In this document: positions 25,112 to 34,997 of the stretch, piece after piece
Layout: every line of letters starts with the position of its first letter
Numbering within the stretch: position 1 is the stretch's first letter
NCBI GenBank assembly: GCA_029937545.1
Contig: JAPYPR010000013.1
Span: 1-54,595 of the forward strand
Source: Erythrobacter sp.
GTDB lineage: Bacteria; Pseudomonadota; Alphaproteobacteria; Sphingomonadales; Sphingomonadaceae
DNA length: 54,595 bases
Direction of reading: 5' to 3'
Made by a program: the position numbers and the translations under genes
Notes under the pieces: model-generated
Told to the model about the DNA's origin: nothing
Databases searched by the model: none
The model's input: only the letters and a program-made list of their open reading frames with translations

Positions 25112-25878
25112 GCCTTGGTCTCTTCCATGGCCATAGCCTTGCGCGCGGCCGGCAGCTTCCACCAGGGCACATGCGGCGCGCGGTGGTGTTCGTGATGATA
25201 GCCGAAATGGAAGCAGCTGGCGAGAGAGACGAGCGTACCGAAATCGTCGCTTCGCGCATTGTAGTTATCGGCAAAGCGGTCAGCGTCATGGCGATGCGGC
25301 CGATAGGTACCGAAATAGAACAGTTGCATTGAGGAAGCGATTGCCGGAGCGCCGTAGATCAGGACGATCTTCTCGACCTGCACCTCGAACAGCAGCCAAT
25401 ATGCAGTCACAACCGTACTGACGAAGGCGATCGATTGCCAGCCGAAATAGCGCTTCAAGAAAGTGCCGTACCAGGGCCAGAACCGTGTCGGATGATCGAC
25501 GCTGAAGTCCGGGTCATCCAAGGTGCCAGGTGCTTTGTGATGTGCGAAATGCGCATCGCGCATCCGCTTCCAGGCGAAACCGGCATAGACGAATAGCAGG
25601 AACCCGCCGACCACATCGTTGATGCGCCCGCCGCCGGGAACGAGCGAGCCATGCATCGCATCGTGGCTGGCGATAAACATACCGACGGAAAGCCAGCACT
25701 GGACGATCGCCATGACCAGGGCCAGCGGCAGGCTCGTCCAGGTCAGCTCGAACTCGAACATTGCGAAGAGATGGATCGACAGCCAGGCGACAAAGATCGC
25801 CGCTGTCAGCGCGAGGCCTGTCAAAGCCTGGCGTAGCCCGACGCTTCCTGTTGCAGGGTTGACGGAGGTTCGACCCAT
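25108..25878 (-). CDS. crtW: beta-carotene ketolase, CrtW-type
   Basis: The 256-residue membrane protein of the fatty-acid-desaturase/ketolase superfamily has eight-histidine iron-binding motifs: ASHDAMHGSLVPG (about 68-80), AHFAHHKAPGTLDDPDF and FHFGYHHEHHRAPHVPWWKL. With four TM regions this fits CrtW, which oxygenates C4 of beta-rings. It is upstream of crtZ in a two-gene unit, as in carotenoid clusters of Erythrobacter-like bacteria. The start may be ATG 25878 or a GTG two codons earlier; no clear ribosome site decides. Confidence 0.88.
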   Translation of the reverse strand: MGRTSVNPATGSVGLRQALTGLALTAAIFVAWLSIHLFAMFEFELTWTSLPLALVMAIVQCWLSVGMFIASHDAMHGSLVPGGGRINDVVGGFLLFVYAGFAWKRMRDAHFAHHKAPGTLDDPDFSVDHPTRFWPWYGTFLKRYFGWQSIAFVSTVVTAYWLLFEVQVEKIVLIYGAPAIASSMQLFYFGTYRPHRHDADRFADNYNARSDDFGTLVSLASCFHFGYHHEHHRAPHVPWWKLPAARKAMAMEETKA

Positions 25879-25917
25879 ATTCACTGTATAGGGGTGCGCA
25901 GCCGTCGGCGCAAAACC

Positions 25918-26340
25918 CTATTCCCCGGTAGAGGGCTCGCGGGTCTTCAGGCCGAAGAATTTTTCGGCGACTTCGCTGCTGATGCGCGCGGGGCGATGCG
26001 TTTCGCTATCGAGGCAGCACCACATGCTCTGCACCTCGGCGAGGACCTCCTCGCCGCGCTTGATCACAGTGTTGTAAAACGAGCGTGCGCCCTTGATCTT
26101 TTCGAGCACCGTTTCGGCGATCACATCGTCATGGAGAAAGACGGGCTTGCGGTACGTGATCTCGTGCTTGAGCGCGACCCATGCCTTGCTCGCCACTTCC
26201 TCTGCTGGCGCAAGCTTCTGCCAATGTGCCAGCACCGTATCCTGCACCCAGTTCAGGTAACGCGCGTTGTTCACGTGCCCCATGAAGTCGATGTCCGAGG
26301 GAATCACTTTGATCGGAAAGGAGAATGGCTTTGCTGACAT
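25918..26340 (-). CDS. YbgC/4HBT-type acyl-CoA thioesterase
   Basis: The 140-residue protein has the 4-hydroxybenzoyl-CoA thioesterase fold signature: VIPSDIDFMGHVNNARYLNWVQD (residues 12-34, with the catalytic Asp in SDIDxMGHVNNARY). EVQSMWCCLDSETHRPARI near the C-terminus completes the fold. The substrate is unknown. The gene is alone, divergent from leuC with about 90 bases between starts, and unrelated to the carotenoid pair 40 bases downstream. Confidence 0.88.
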   Translation of the reverse strand: MSAKPFSFPIKVIPSDIDFMGHVNNARYLNWVQDTVLAHWQKLAPAEEVASKAWVALKHEITYRKPVFLHDDVIAETVLEKIKGARSFYNTVIKRGEEVLAEVQSMWCCLDSETHRPARISSEVAEKFFGLKTREPSTGE

Positions 26341-26429
26341 GAGTGTCAGTAGAGCAGAGAAAGGTTAAGTTTGGAAGACTCTGGAATTGCCTTTTTGCGC
26401 TCGTGACATTCCTGCCGCACCACCATGCC

Positions 26430-27881
<1,452 letters not shown>

Positions 27882-27895
27882 CCATTGAACGGGGC

Positions 27896-28051
27896 ATGAC
27901 GAACAAGCTCAAGATCGCCGGGGCCATCGGCTCTGCCGCCATCGCCGCCGCGCTGCTCTATGCAGGCAAGCGCAGCACCGAAAAGGCCGATGCCAACAAA
28001 CCGAAGCAGCCCGGCCCGATCCCCTCGGGCGAGAAACCGGAGACCGATTGA
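27896..28051 (+). CDS. 51-residue small membrane protein between leuC and leuD
   Basis: The product starts [20 protein letters not shown], one weak TM helix, followed by a Lys/Pro-rich tail ([17 protein letters not shown]). It is not homologous to either dehydratase subunit. AACGGGG lies upstream as a weak ribosome site, and its TGA overlaps the leuD ATG by 1 base, so it could drive coupled translation of leuD. Its function is unknown. Confidence 0.6.
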   Translation: MTNKLKIAGAIGSAAIAAALLYAGKRSTEKADANKPKQPGPIPSGEKPETD

Positions 28052-28656
28052 TGGACAAGGTATCGACGATCGAAGGCCGCGCGATCCCGCTGGGGCTCAA
28101 GAATGTCGATACCGACGTCATCATTCCGGCGCACTGGCTCAAGACGGTCAGCCGCGAAGGCCTCGGCAAAGGCGCATTCGAGACTATCCGCCAGGCACCC
28201 GGTAATCCTTTCGATGTCGAGGATTTTGCTGGCGCGCCGATCCTTATCGCAGGCGACAACTTCGGCTGCGGGTCCAGCCGGGAACATGCCGCGTGGGCGC
28301 TGCTCGACCTCGGAATCACGGCGGTCATCGCGCCAAGTTTTTCGGACATCTTTTCGGGCAACGCGTTCAAGAACGGCATTCTGACGGTCGAACTGCCGCA
28401 GGATCAGGTCGACCGCCTGCTCGAAATTACCGTGGACCACCCCGTCACGATCGATTTGGAGAACCAGACCGTTACCACGCCCTTCCAGGATCGCTTCGCC
28501 TTCGAAGTCGATCCGTTCCGCAAGCACTGCCTGCTGGAAGGGCTGGACGAAATCGGGCTGACGCTGGAACGCGGCGCGGAGATAGAAACCCATGAACAGC
28601 AGCGCGCGCAGGCCCTTCCTTGGCTCGACGCGCCGCAAAGGAGAGACGCAGCGTGA
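28051..28656 (+). CDS. leuD: 3-isopropylmalate dehydratase small subunit
   Basis: The 201-residue swivelling-domain subunit of isopropylmalate isomerase shows [16 protein letters not shown] near residue 18, [17 protein letters not shown] (about 68-84) and [21 protein letters not shown] 28051 is preferred over an adjacent TTG. It is the partner of leuC, and its end overlaps the GTG start of the quinone oxidoreductase by 4 bases. Confidence 0.97.
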   Translation: MDKVSTIEGRAIPLGLKNVDTDVIIPAHWLKTVSREGLGKGAFETIRQAPGNPFDVEDFAGAPILIAGDNFGCGSSREHAAWALLDLGITAVIAPSFSDIFSGNAFKNGILTVELPQDQVDRLLEITVDHPVTIDLENQTVTTPFQDRFAFEVDPFRKHCLLEGLDEIGLTLERGAEIETHEQQRAQALPWLDAPQRRDAA

Positions 28657-29651
28657 AAGCAGTCCTGTCGAAGGAAACCGGCGGCCCCGAAACCCTTGTG
28701 GTCGAGGAGATCGATGCTCCGACCCCCGGGAAGGGTCAGGTTCTGATCAAGGTTGCCGCCTGCGCGATCAATTTCCCCGACACGCTGATCATTCGCGACA
28801 TGTATCAGTTCAAGCCGCCCCGCCCCTTCGCGCCGGGTGGCGAAATCTCCGGGACGATCGAGGCGCTAGGCGACGGGGTCGAAGGGTTCGCAGTCGGTGA
28901 CAAGGTCATTTGCGGCGTCGGCAACGGCGGCCTGCAGGAGAAGCTGGCGGTCGATGCCGCACGCCTGTTCAAGGTGCCCGAGGGCATCGACCTGGTGCAG
29001 GCCAGCGCCTTGCTCATGACCTATGGCACGACCATTCACGGCCTGAAGGATCGCGGCGATATCAAGGAGGGCGAAACCGTCCTCGTGCTCGGCGCAGCGG
29101 GCGGCGTCGGCCTCTCCGCGGTCGAACTCGCCAAGGCCTATGGCTGCCGCGTGGTCGCAGCCGTCTCGACCGAGGAAAAGGGCGAGACCGCCAGGAAAGC
29201 CGGTGCGGACGAGGTTGTCATCTATCCCCGCGCGCCCTTCGACAAAGATACGTCAAAACAGCTCGCGAACGACTTCAAGGCCGCTGTCGGCGAAGGCGGC
29301 GCGGATATCGTCTACGACATCGTCGGCGGCGATTATTCGGAGCCGGCCTTGCGTTCGATCGCGTGGGAAGGCCGTTTTCTTGTCATCGGGTTTCCCGCCG
29401 GGATCGCGAAGATGCCACTCAATCTGACGCTACTGAAAAGCTGCGACATCCGCGGGGTGTTCTGGGGTGCCTTCACCGCTCGCGAGCCGGAGAAGAACAA
29501 GGCCCACATCGCCGAGTTGTTCGATTTGTGGAAGGCGGGCAAGATCAACCCTCTGGTCAGCGAGACCTATCCGATCGAACGTGCCCACGAGGCAATCTCA
29601 AAGCTGGAAAACCGCGGCGCGATCGGAAAACTCGTCGTCACCATGGACTAG
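28653..29651 (+). CDS. NADPH:quinone oxidoreductase family protein
   Basis: The 332-residue protein is a zinc-less medium-chain dehydrogenase/reductase with N-terminal [20 protein letters not shown] and [19 protein letters not shown]. The Rossmann motif [18 protein letters not shown] is followed by [17 protein letters not shown]. No structural zinc cysteines are visible, which fits the QOR subfamily. GTG 28653 overlaps the leuD stop and has AAAGGAGAG about 8 bases upstream. The leucine operon context gives no clue to its substrate. Confidence 0.9.
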   Translation: MKAVLSKETGGPETLVVEEIDAPTPGKGQVLIKVAACAINFPDTLIIRDMYQFKPPRPFAPGGEISGTIEALGDGVEGFAVGDKVICGVGNGGLQEKLAVDAARLFKVPEGIDLVQASALLMTYGTTIHGLKDRGDIKEGETVLVLGAAGGVGLSAVELAKAYGCRVVAAVSTEEKGETARKAGADEVVIYPRAPFDKDTSKQLANDFKAAVGEGGADIVYDIVGGDYSEPALRSIAWEGRFLVIGFPAGIAKMPLNLTLLKSCDIRGVFWGAFTAREPEKNKAHIAELFDLWKAGKINPLVSETYPIERAHEAISKLENRGAIGKLVVTMD

Positions 29652-29719
29652 CGCCCTTGCGGGGGGAAGGGGCCGCGCCTATTCCCCCGCAAGAGCCATT
29701 CATTCCCGAGGGACACCAC

Positions 29720-30043
29720 ATGACCGACTTCAAGGATCGCGAACGCGGCGAGGAATCCAAATTCGCCTTCGACCAGGAAACCGCTTTCAAGATCGCGGCG
29801 CGCCGCAATCGCCTTGTCGGCGAGTGGGCCGCCGGCCTGATGGGTCTGACCGAGGAAGAGACCGACGCTTACAAGAAAGCGGTCGTGCAGGCCGATTTCG
29901 AGGAAGCTGGCGACGAGGACGTGATCCGCAAGCTGCTGGGCGACCTGACCGCCGCCGATTGCGATGTCAGCGAAGCCGACATTCGCGCCAAGCTGGAAGA
30001 GTGCGCCATCGAGGCCCGCCGCCAGTATATGAGCGAGAGCTGA
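29720..30043 (+). CDS. F1-ATPase inhibitor zeta subunit (DUF1476)
   Basis: The 107-residue all-helical protein starts MTDFKDRERGEESKFAFDQE, the conserved DUF1476 N-terminus, with ETAFKIAARRNRLVGEWAA. The zeta subunit of alphaproteobacterial ATP synthases uses this N-terminal region to block the F1 rotor. The remainder (LMGLTEEETDAYKKAVVQAD and onward) is the globular part. It lies upstream of bolA with 4 bases between, a grouping common in this class. A longer frame through here is a shadow of the upstream reductase. Confidence 0.9.
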   Translation: MTDFKDRERGEESKFAFDQETAFKIAARRNRLVGEWAAGLMGLTEEETDAYKKAVVQADFEEAGDEDVIRKLLGDLTAADCDVSEADIRAKLEECAIEARRQYMSES

Positions 30044-30047
30044 TCCG

Positions 30048-30281
30048 ATGCCGATGGCGGCAGACGATATCGTCGACGCGATCACGACGGCGCTTCCCGG
30101 CGCCGAGGTGGAAATGCGCGACCTCGCGGGCGACAACGACCATTGGGCTGCCAAGGTCACCGCTCCGCAATTCGCGGGCAAGAGCCGCGTGCAGCAGCAC
30201 AAGATGGTCTACGACGCGCTGGGCGGGCGCATGGGCGGAGAACTGCACGCCTTGCAACTGACCACCCAAGCCCCCAACTGA
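30048..30281 (+). CDS. BolA family protein
   Basis: This 77-residue protein has the BolA fold pattern: a short helix ADDIVDAITTALPGAEVEMRD, the Asp/His-rich strand GDNDHWAAKVTAPQFAGKSR, and the helix VQQHKMVYDALGGRMG. BolA proteins pair with monothiol glutaredoxins to shuttle 2Fe-2S clusters, and the grxD gene follows after 36 bases. ATG 30048 is used; another at 30054 would drop two residues. Confidence 0.9.
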   Translation: MPMAADDIVDAITTALPGAEVEMRDLAGDNDHWAAKVTAPQFAGKSRVQQHKMVYDALGGRMGGELHALQLTTQAPN

Positions 30282-30317
30282 TCCCCATCAAGTTTCTCAG
30301 ATAAAGGACGGACCGCT

Positions 30318-30650
30318 ATGTCCGACACCAATACCCGCATCGCCGACGTGGTCGGCTCCAACGATGTAGTCCTGTTCATGAAGGGCACGCCGCTGTTTCC
30401 CCAGTGTGGCTTTTCGAGCCGTGCTGTCGCGATCCTCGACCACTGCGGCGTTGCCTATGAAAGCGTCGACGTGCTGCAGGACATGGAAATCCGGCAGGGC
30501 ATCAAGACCTATTCGGACTGGCCGACCATCCCCCAGCTCTATGTGAAGGGTGAATTCGTGGGTGGCAGCGACATCATGATGGAAATGTTCGAAGCCGGCG
30601 AGCTTCAGACCATGATGGATGAAAAGCAGGTGGCCAAAGCCGAGTCCTGA
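30318..30650 (+). CDS. grxD: monothiol glutaredoxin, Grx4 family
   Basis: The 110-residue protein carries VLFMKGTPLFPQCGFSSRAV with the CGFS active site at about residues 33-36, then TYSDWPTIPQLYVKGEFVGGSDIMMEM, the glutathione-binding TVP-type and GG motifs. Grx4-family proteins bind a glutathione-ligated 2Fe-2S cluster and work with BolA, which is just upstream. A strong intrinsic terminator follows. Confidence 0.97.
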   Translation: MSDTNTRIADVVGSNDVVLFMKGTPLFPQCGFSSRAVAILDHCGVAYESVDVLQDMEIRQGIKTYSDWPTIPQLYVKGEFVGGSDIMMEMFEAGELQTMMDEKQVAKAES

Positions 30651-30681
30651 TTTCCCAGACCGACAAGACCAGAACAGGAAA

Positions 30682-30715
30682 GGCCCGCCCGGGAGACAAC
30701 CGGGCGGGCCTTTTT
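30682..30715 (+). terminator. rho-independent terminator after grxD
   Basis: Perfect 10-bp stem ggcccgcccg / cgggcgggcc with a 9-base loop followed directly by TTTTTG, 31 bases past the grxD stop. The next 227 bases (30716-30942), up to the Nudix gene, show nothing recognisable. Confidence 0.95.
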
Positions 30716-30942
30716 GTTCACGTCGAGGCGCTGCTTATAAACCAGGGACAGCGCGCCCCGCGGGAGACTGTGTCGGGACATTCACCATTATGCACGGCAC
30801 GTGCCAAACTCAGCATTGTCAGCATTTGCAACGGTTTCGATGGTTAATGCCTATACCGCGTCCGAAGCATCTGTAAACTTCTCCGACACCGCTTCGGCGA
30901 TTGCGCTTGGCAAGCTGCGCACCGCAGGCCACACATGCTGGC

Positions 30943-31725
30943 ATGAGCATACAACCCGACCCGTCTGCAAATGGAATTCCTGCCGCCACCGTAGTGATCT
31001 TCCGCCATGGCGAGGACGCTGGTCCGCCGGAAATCCTCATGACGATCCGGTCGCGCGAGATGGTCTTCGCCGGCGGCATGGCCGTGTTTCCGGGCGGTCG
31101 GGTCGATCCCGCAGACTTCGATCTCGGTGCCCGGATCGGCGGACCGCTCGACCCGGACGAGGCCGGACACCAGATTGCCGTGGTGCGGGAAACGCTGGAA
31201 GAGACCGGACTCGCTATCGGGCTTTCGGGCGAGATCGACGCGGCCAAGGCCCGCGCGGCGCGAGACTATCTCCAGCAGACCGGCGAACTGGCCCCGGTGC
31301 TCGATCATTTCGACTGGGAACTCGACCTCGACCAGCTGACGCCCTTCGCACGCTGGTTCCCGAAGAACGAGCGCATCCCGCGCGTCTACGACACGCGCTT
31401 CTACCTCGCCGACCTCGGCACCGGCGCGGTCGAGATCGAAGCCGATCTGTCCGAGAACACGCATCTGTTTTGGACGACCGCACAGGGCGCACTCGATGCG
31501 GCGGAACGCGGCGAGATAAAGGTAATCTTCCCGACTCGCCGCAATCTCGAACGCCTCGCGCTGTTTGGCAGCTACGCGGAGGCAAAGGCGCAGGCGGAGG
31601 CAATTCCGGTGCGCACGATCACGCCCTACATCGGCGACCGTGACGGCCAGACCTGGCTCGAGATCGGTGAGGATCTCGGCTATCCGGTGACCGGCGAACC
31701 TCTGGATACGGTGGCGCGGGGATAA
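30943..31725 (+). CDS. Nudix hydrolase domain protein
   Basis: The 260-residue protein has a Nudix core with GGMAVFPGGRVDPADFD followed by the RETLEETGL half of the Nudix box (REUxEExGU) at about residues 88-96. An insertion of about 20 residues separates the G and RE halves compared with short Nudix enzymes. It resembles the long bacterial members related to NUDT19-type coenzyme A hydrolases, but the substrate cannot be told. ATG 30943 is chosen because homology begins after it. tRNA-Arg lies just downstream on the other strand. Confidence 0.85.
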   Translation: MSIQPDPSANGIPAATVVIFRHGEDAGPPEILMTIRSREMVFAGGMAVFPGGRVDPADFDLGARIGGPLDPDEAGHQIAVVRETLEETGLAIGLSGEIDAAKARAARDYLQQTGELAPVLDHFDWELDLDQLTPFARWFPKNERIPRVYDTRFYLADLGTGAVEIEADLSENTHLFWTTAQGALDAAERGEIKVIFPTRRNLERLALFGSYAEAKAQAEAIPVRTITPYIGDRDGQTWLEIGEDLGYPVTGEPLDTVARG

Positions 31726-31746
31726 CCGGCGCGGCGAAGAGTCAAA

Positions 31747-31823
31747 TGGCGCGCCCGGCAGGACTCGAACCTGCTGCCTCAAGATTAGAAGTCTCGCGCT
31801 CTATCCAGATGAGCTACGGGCGC
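31747..31823 (-). tRNA. tRNA-Arg(TCT)
   Basis: On the minus strand GCGCCCGTAGCTCATC begins a 77-base cloverleaf ending CGGGCGCGCCA with an encoded CCA. D-loop, T-loop (GGTTCGAGTCC) and the anticodon stem CGAGA/TCTTG are clear. The loop CTTCTAA gives anticodon TCT, which decodes AGA/AGG arginine codons, rare in such a high-GC genome. It is convergent with the Nudix gene. Confidence 0.95.
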
Positions 31824-31884
31824 GCGCCGCGCATGCCATAACGCCGCTTTTCCGCAGCGCCAATCGGCTCTAGTCAACTTTGCC

Positions 31885-32622
31885 ATGGAAAATCACGCAT
31901 CGCCCGCGTCAGGCGGCCAGCAGCCGCGCTTCCGCTACTACGATCTGGTGATGGCTGCGTTCGTCACGATCCTGTTGCTATCGAACCTCATCGGAGCATC
32001 GAAGCCGAGCTATATCGTCCTGCCGGTCATCGGCGAATGGTCGTTCGGCGCCGGCGTGCTGTTCTTCCCGGTAAGCTACATCATTGGTGACATCCTGACC
32101 GAAGTCTATGGCTACGCCCGTGCGCGGCGGGTGATCTGGACCGGTTTCGCAGCGCTGCTGTTCATGGCCTTTATGGCATGGGTCGTTGTGCAATTGCCTC
32201 CGGCCGAAGGCTGGCCGGGACAGGCGGCTTACGAATTCGTTTTCGGCAATAGCTGGCGCATCGTGCTGGCTTCCATCGTTGCCTTCTGGGTGGGCGAGTT
32301 CGCCAACAGTCTGGTGATGGCCAAGATGAAAATCTGGACAGAAGGGCGCGCGCTCTGGACACGGACCATCGGATCGACCGTGGTCGGCCAGGGTCTCGAT
32401 AGCCTGATCTTCTATCCGCTGGCCTTCTGGGGGCTTGCCGGGTGGCCAGTGGAATTGCTGTGGCAGGTCGCCTTGTCGCAGTGGCTGATCAAGACGCTGT
32501 GGGAAGCCCTGCTGACGCCGTTCACCTATGTGGCGATCAACTGGCTGAAACGCGCCGAAGGGGTCGAGATTTTCGATACCGACACCGACTTCTCACCCTT
32601 CGCGACCTCGAAGAGATCATAA
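31885..32622 (+). CDS. yhhQ: queuosine precursor transporter (YhhQ/DUF165)
   Basis: The 245-residue membrane protein has six TM segments and the YhhQ signature FFPVSYIIGDILTEVYGYARARRVIW (residues 56-81), as well as SLVMAKMKIWTEGRALWTRTIGSTVVGQGLDSLIFYP split across helices. The family imports queuosine precursors (preQ0/preQ1) used to modify tRNA wobble guanosine. No queuosine synthesis genes are in the window. It is alone, followed by a bidirectional stem-loop. Confidence 0.92.
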   Translation: MENHASPASGGQQPRFRYYDLVMAAFVTILLLSNLIGASKPSYIVLPVIGEWSFGAGVLFFPVSYIIGDILTEVYGYARARRVIWTGFAALLFMAFMAWVVVQLPPAEGWPGQAAYEFVFGNSWRIVLASIVAFWVGEFANSLVMAKMKIWTEGRALWTRTIGSTVVGQGLDSLIFYPLAFWGLAGWPVELLWQVALSQWLIKTLWEALLTPFTYVAINWLKRAEGVEIFDTDTDFSPFATSKRS

Positions 32623-32667
32623 TGCAACACGGCGAAGGCCCCGGACAGGAAAACGGATCGGCCCGCG

Positions 32668-32696
32668 AAAAAAGGGGCGGCCGTCGGGCCGCCCCT
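32668..32696 (-). terminator. bidirectional stem-loop between yhhQ and the TonB pseudogene
   Basis: Perfect 10-bp stem aggggcggcc / ggccgcccct with loop gtcg. On the minus strand it is followed by TTTTTTCGC, so it is a good terminator for the receptor pseudogene; on the plus strand a weaker pyrimidine-rich tract (CCTCCCCCTTTT) follows yhhQ. Confidence 0.85.
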
Positions 32697-32723
32697 CCTC
32701 CCCCTTTTATCAGGTCAAAGCCT

Positions 32724-33788
32724 TTAGAATTTCGCGCCGACCGCGATGCAGTAGCGCCGCGGGTCGAGAGTGAAGATATTCGTGAAGTTCCCCGAGCTGG
32801 CGTCGGTCATGCGCTTGCAGCTGAAGCTCGTCGGCGAAGTATTCAGGCGTGAAAGCCGCGTTTACAGTGCGGACATCGTTGGGCTTGTCGGAGTTGGCGT
32901 AACCATCGGGACCGTAAACGCTGCCCAGGGCCAGACCTTCCGGAATGCTCCGGATCCGGAACAGTCCGACCGAGGTGAGCACGGTTGCGAGCGTGGAGTT
33001 CGCATTGGTGCTGTCGAAATCCCGGCGGTTGTTGAGGCAGCTTAGCACGCCGGTCGGGTCGCGCTGGCAAGTCTGCTTTTGAATGCGCAGACGATCGTCG
33101 TTCTCACGGAAAAAGAAACCATGAGATGGATCGTCGTGCTATCGGTCGGCTTGAACCGTAGCGATCCGCCCACCGCGTACATGTCGCGGCCGCCGATGTC
33201 CGAATTGTCGAAGAGGTTGTCGCTAAATCCGTCGCGGTTCAGATAGTAACCGGTCACCCGAACACCCAGCGTATCGCCAAGTGGCAAGTTGCCCATGCCT
33301 TTTGCCTTGATGCTGTTGTAATTGCCGTATTCGAATTCGGCAGCGCCGCGGAAAACACCCATTTCAGGCTCGGCCGTGACGACGTTCACGACGCCTGACG
33401 TGGCGTTACGCCAGAACAGCGTGCCTCGCGGGCCGCGCAGCACTTCGGCGCGCTCGAGATCGAAATACTCCGTCTCGAACAGACGCGTGCCGAAAAGTGG
33501 CGATCCGTTCACGTGGATCGCCGTCGCTGTCGCAGGTCACGCCGATACAGAGGTCGCCGATGCCGCGGATGGTGAAGCTCGGGGCGGTGAAGTTCGATTT
33601 GGTGAAAGAAACGTTCGGTAGGGTTGTGCCTGACGCTGAGCGGTCACGACGATGACGTTCTGCCCGAAATTGGGATTTTCCAGATCGTCGTCGGTCGCTT
33701 CCTGAGCAAATGCCGGGCATACAATCGCGCTCGCGCAGATACCCGCGAGCAGGGTAGCCCGTAGCTTCGTAAACCCTCTCCTCTCCAT
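32724..33788 (-). pseudogene. degraded TonB-dependent receptor
   Basis: The remnant starts with a signal peptide (MERRGFTKLRATLLAGICAS... AFAQE) and the TonB-box-like VIVVTAQRQAQ. Homology to plug and barrel continues in other frames: LPNVSFTKSNFTAPSFTIRG, then VNGSPLFGTRLFETEYFDLE and VLRGPRGTLFWRNATSGVVN. Further on come FDSTNANSTLATVLTSVGLF and finally the C-terminal NFTNIFTLDPRRYCIAVGAK ending in Phe. At least three frameshifts are needed, about 30 codons are missing after AQRQAQ, and most of the barrel (roughly 500 residues) is deleted near base 32815. Family members are 750-1000 residues; this is about 355 codons. It cannot make a functional receptor. Confidence 0.88.
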
Positions 33789-33959
33789 GAACCGTCTTTG
33801 CGGTTTCAGGTGATGAGGCTGAAACACATTCGTATGCGCGCAAGGTCTCGCGCAGGATTGTTGCGTGTAAGCACGCTTATTTTTGCCGAGTGTTGTCCAA
33901 GCGACGCAGATTGGGCGCGCCTTGACGCTACGGCATCCGAAGGCCTGCTGATCTGCGGT

Positions 33960-34985
33960 CTAAACCAGCGAGTGGCTTTCCGCGATCTGCGTGATGCCGC
34001 GCTTGCCCGTTTCGTCGCGACCGAGTTGCACGATTACGTCGATGACGCTGGCCGCATAGGCGATGGTATCGCTGCGAGTCAGGCCGATTCCCGTCTGCAT
34101 GACCATGAGCGACAATTGCTCCAGCGCGCCGCGCAGGCTATTGGCGTGAACGGTCGAAAAACTGCCCGGATGGCCGGTGTTGATGGCCCGCAGGAAGCTG
34201 ACGCTTTCCGCTCCGCGCAGCTCGCCCAGCACGATGCGATCGGGCCGCAAGCGCAACGCGGCTTGCAGCAGTTCATTTGCCGTTACCTTGGCCTCGCCCA
34301 GTTCGCCTTTTACCGCGACCAGGCCAACGCCGTTTTCGCCCGGCAGTTTTAGCTCGGGTGTGTCCTCTACCAGCACCACGCGCTCCTGCTTCGGGATCTC
34401 GCCCAGCATGGCATTGAGGAAAGTAGTCTTCCCCGTGCTGGTACCGCCGGACACGAGGATCGTGCGCCGCTGGCCAATGGCTTCGCGCAGGAACGCGACC
34501 GGCTCCGCCTGCGGATCGGGCATGGCGCCACGCGTCGGGGGCGAAAGCGGTCCGGTGTCGTAGGCGTCCAGCGGCAGGTCGAGCCGGCGGTGGCGGCGGA
34601 TCGCGAGGGCCCAATGCTTGCGCGCTGCGGGCGGGCCGCAGAACTGGATGCGGGCTCCGTCAGGGAGCGTTGCGCCAAGCAGCGGATGTTCGCGATTGAT
34701 CCCCTGATGGCTGACCCGCGCCACCTGCTCGGCGAGACGCTGGATCAGCCGGTCGTCGATCTCGGGCCGGTCGACCTTCTGCATCCCCCCGAACGCAGCG
34801 TCTTCGACCCAGACTTCGCCAGGACGATTGACGAGGACTTCGGTGACCGTGTCCCGCTCCAGCCATTCGCGAAACGGTGCGAGATAAGCGTCGAGATAGA
34901 CGCTGCGTTCCCCGAGCAGATCGACCGGCGGCGCTTCTTCCTCGGGCGCGCCGTCGGCGACGAAGGGATGGATGTCGGCGCTCAC
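33960..34985 (-). CDS. virB11: type IV secretion ATPase VirB11
   Basis: The 341-residue hexameric ATPase powers pilus and substrate steps of T4SS. The N-terminal domain (about 30-150) has DTVTEVLVNRPGEVWVE, and the C-terminal RecA-like domain has Walker A SGGTSTGKTTFLNAML (about 179-194). The Asp box VVLVEDTPELKL, Walker B DRIVLGELRGAESVSFLRA and the His box NTGHPGSFSTVHANS follow. It is the last gene of the virB run, 12 bases after virB10. Confidence 0.96.
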   Translation of the reverse strand: MSADIHPFVADGAPEEEAPPVDLLGERSVYLDAYLAPFREWLERDTVTEVLVNRPGEVWVEDAAFGGMQKVDRPEIDDRLIQRLAEQVARVSHQGINREHPLLGATLPDGARIQFCGPPAARKHWALAIRRHRRLDLPLDAYDTGPLSPPTRGAMPDPQAEPVAFLREAIGQRRTILVSGGTSTGKTTFLNAMLGEIPKQERVVLVEDTPELKLPGENGVGLVAVKGELGEAKVTANELLQAALRLRPDRIVLGELRGAESVSFLRAINTGHPGSFSTVHANSLRGALEQLSLMVMQTGIGLTRSDTIAYAASVIDVIVQLGRDETGKRGITQIAESHSLV

Positions 34986-34997
34986 GCTACCCCGTCC

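Noticed and set aside
26343..26429. 29-codon N-terminal extension of leuC
   Set aside because: Not protein-like for the family and overlaps the divergent promoter region; the ATG at 26430 matches known starts.
30716..30942. Possible small gene or RNA upstream of the Nudix gene (ATG at 30841)
   Set aside because: No ribosome site, conserved motif or stem-loop beyond chance; left unannotated.
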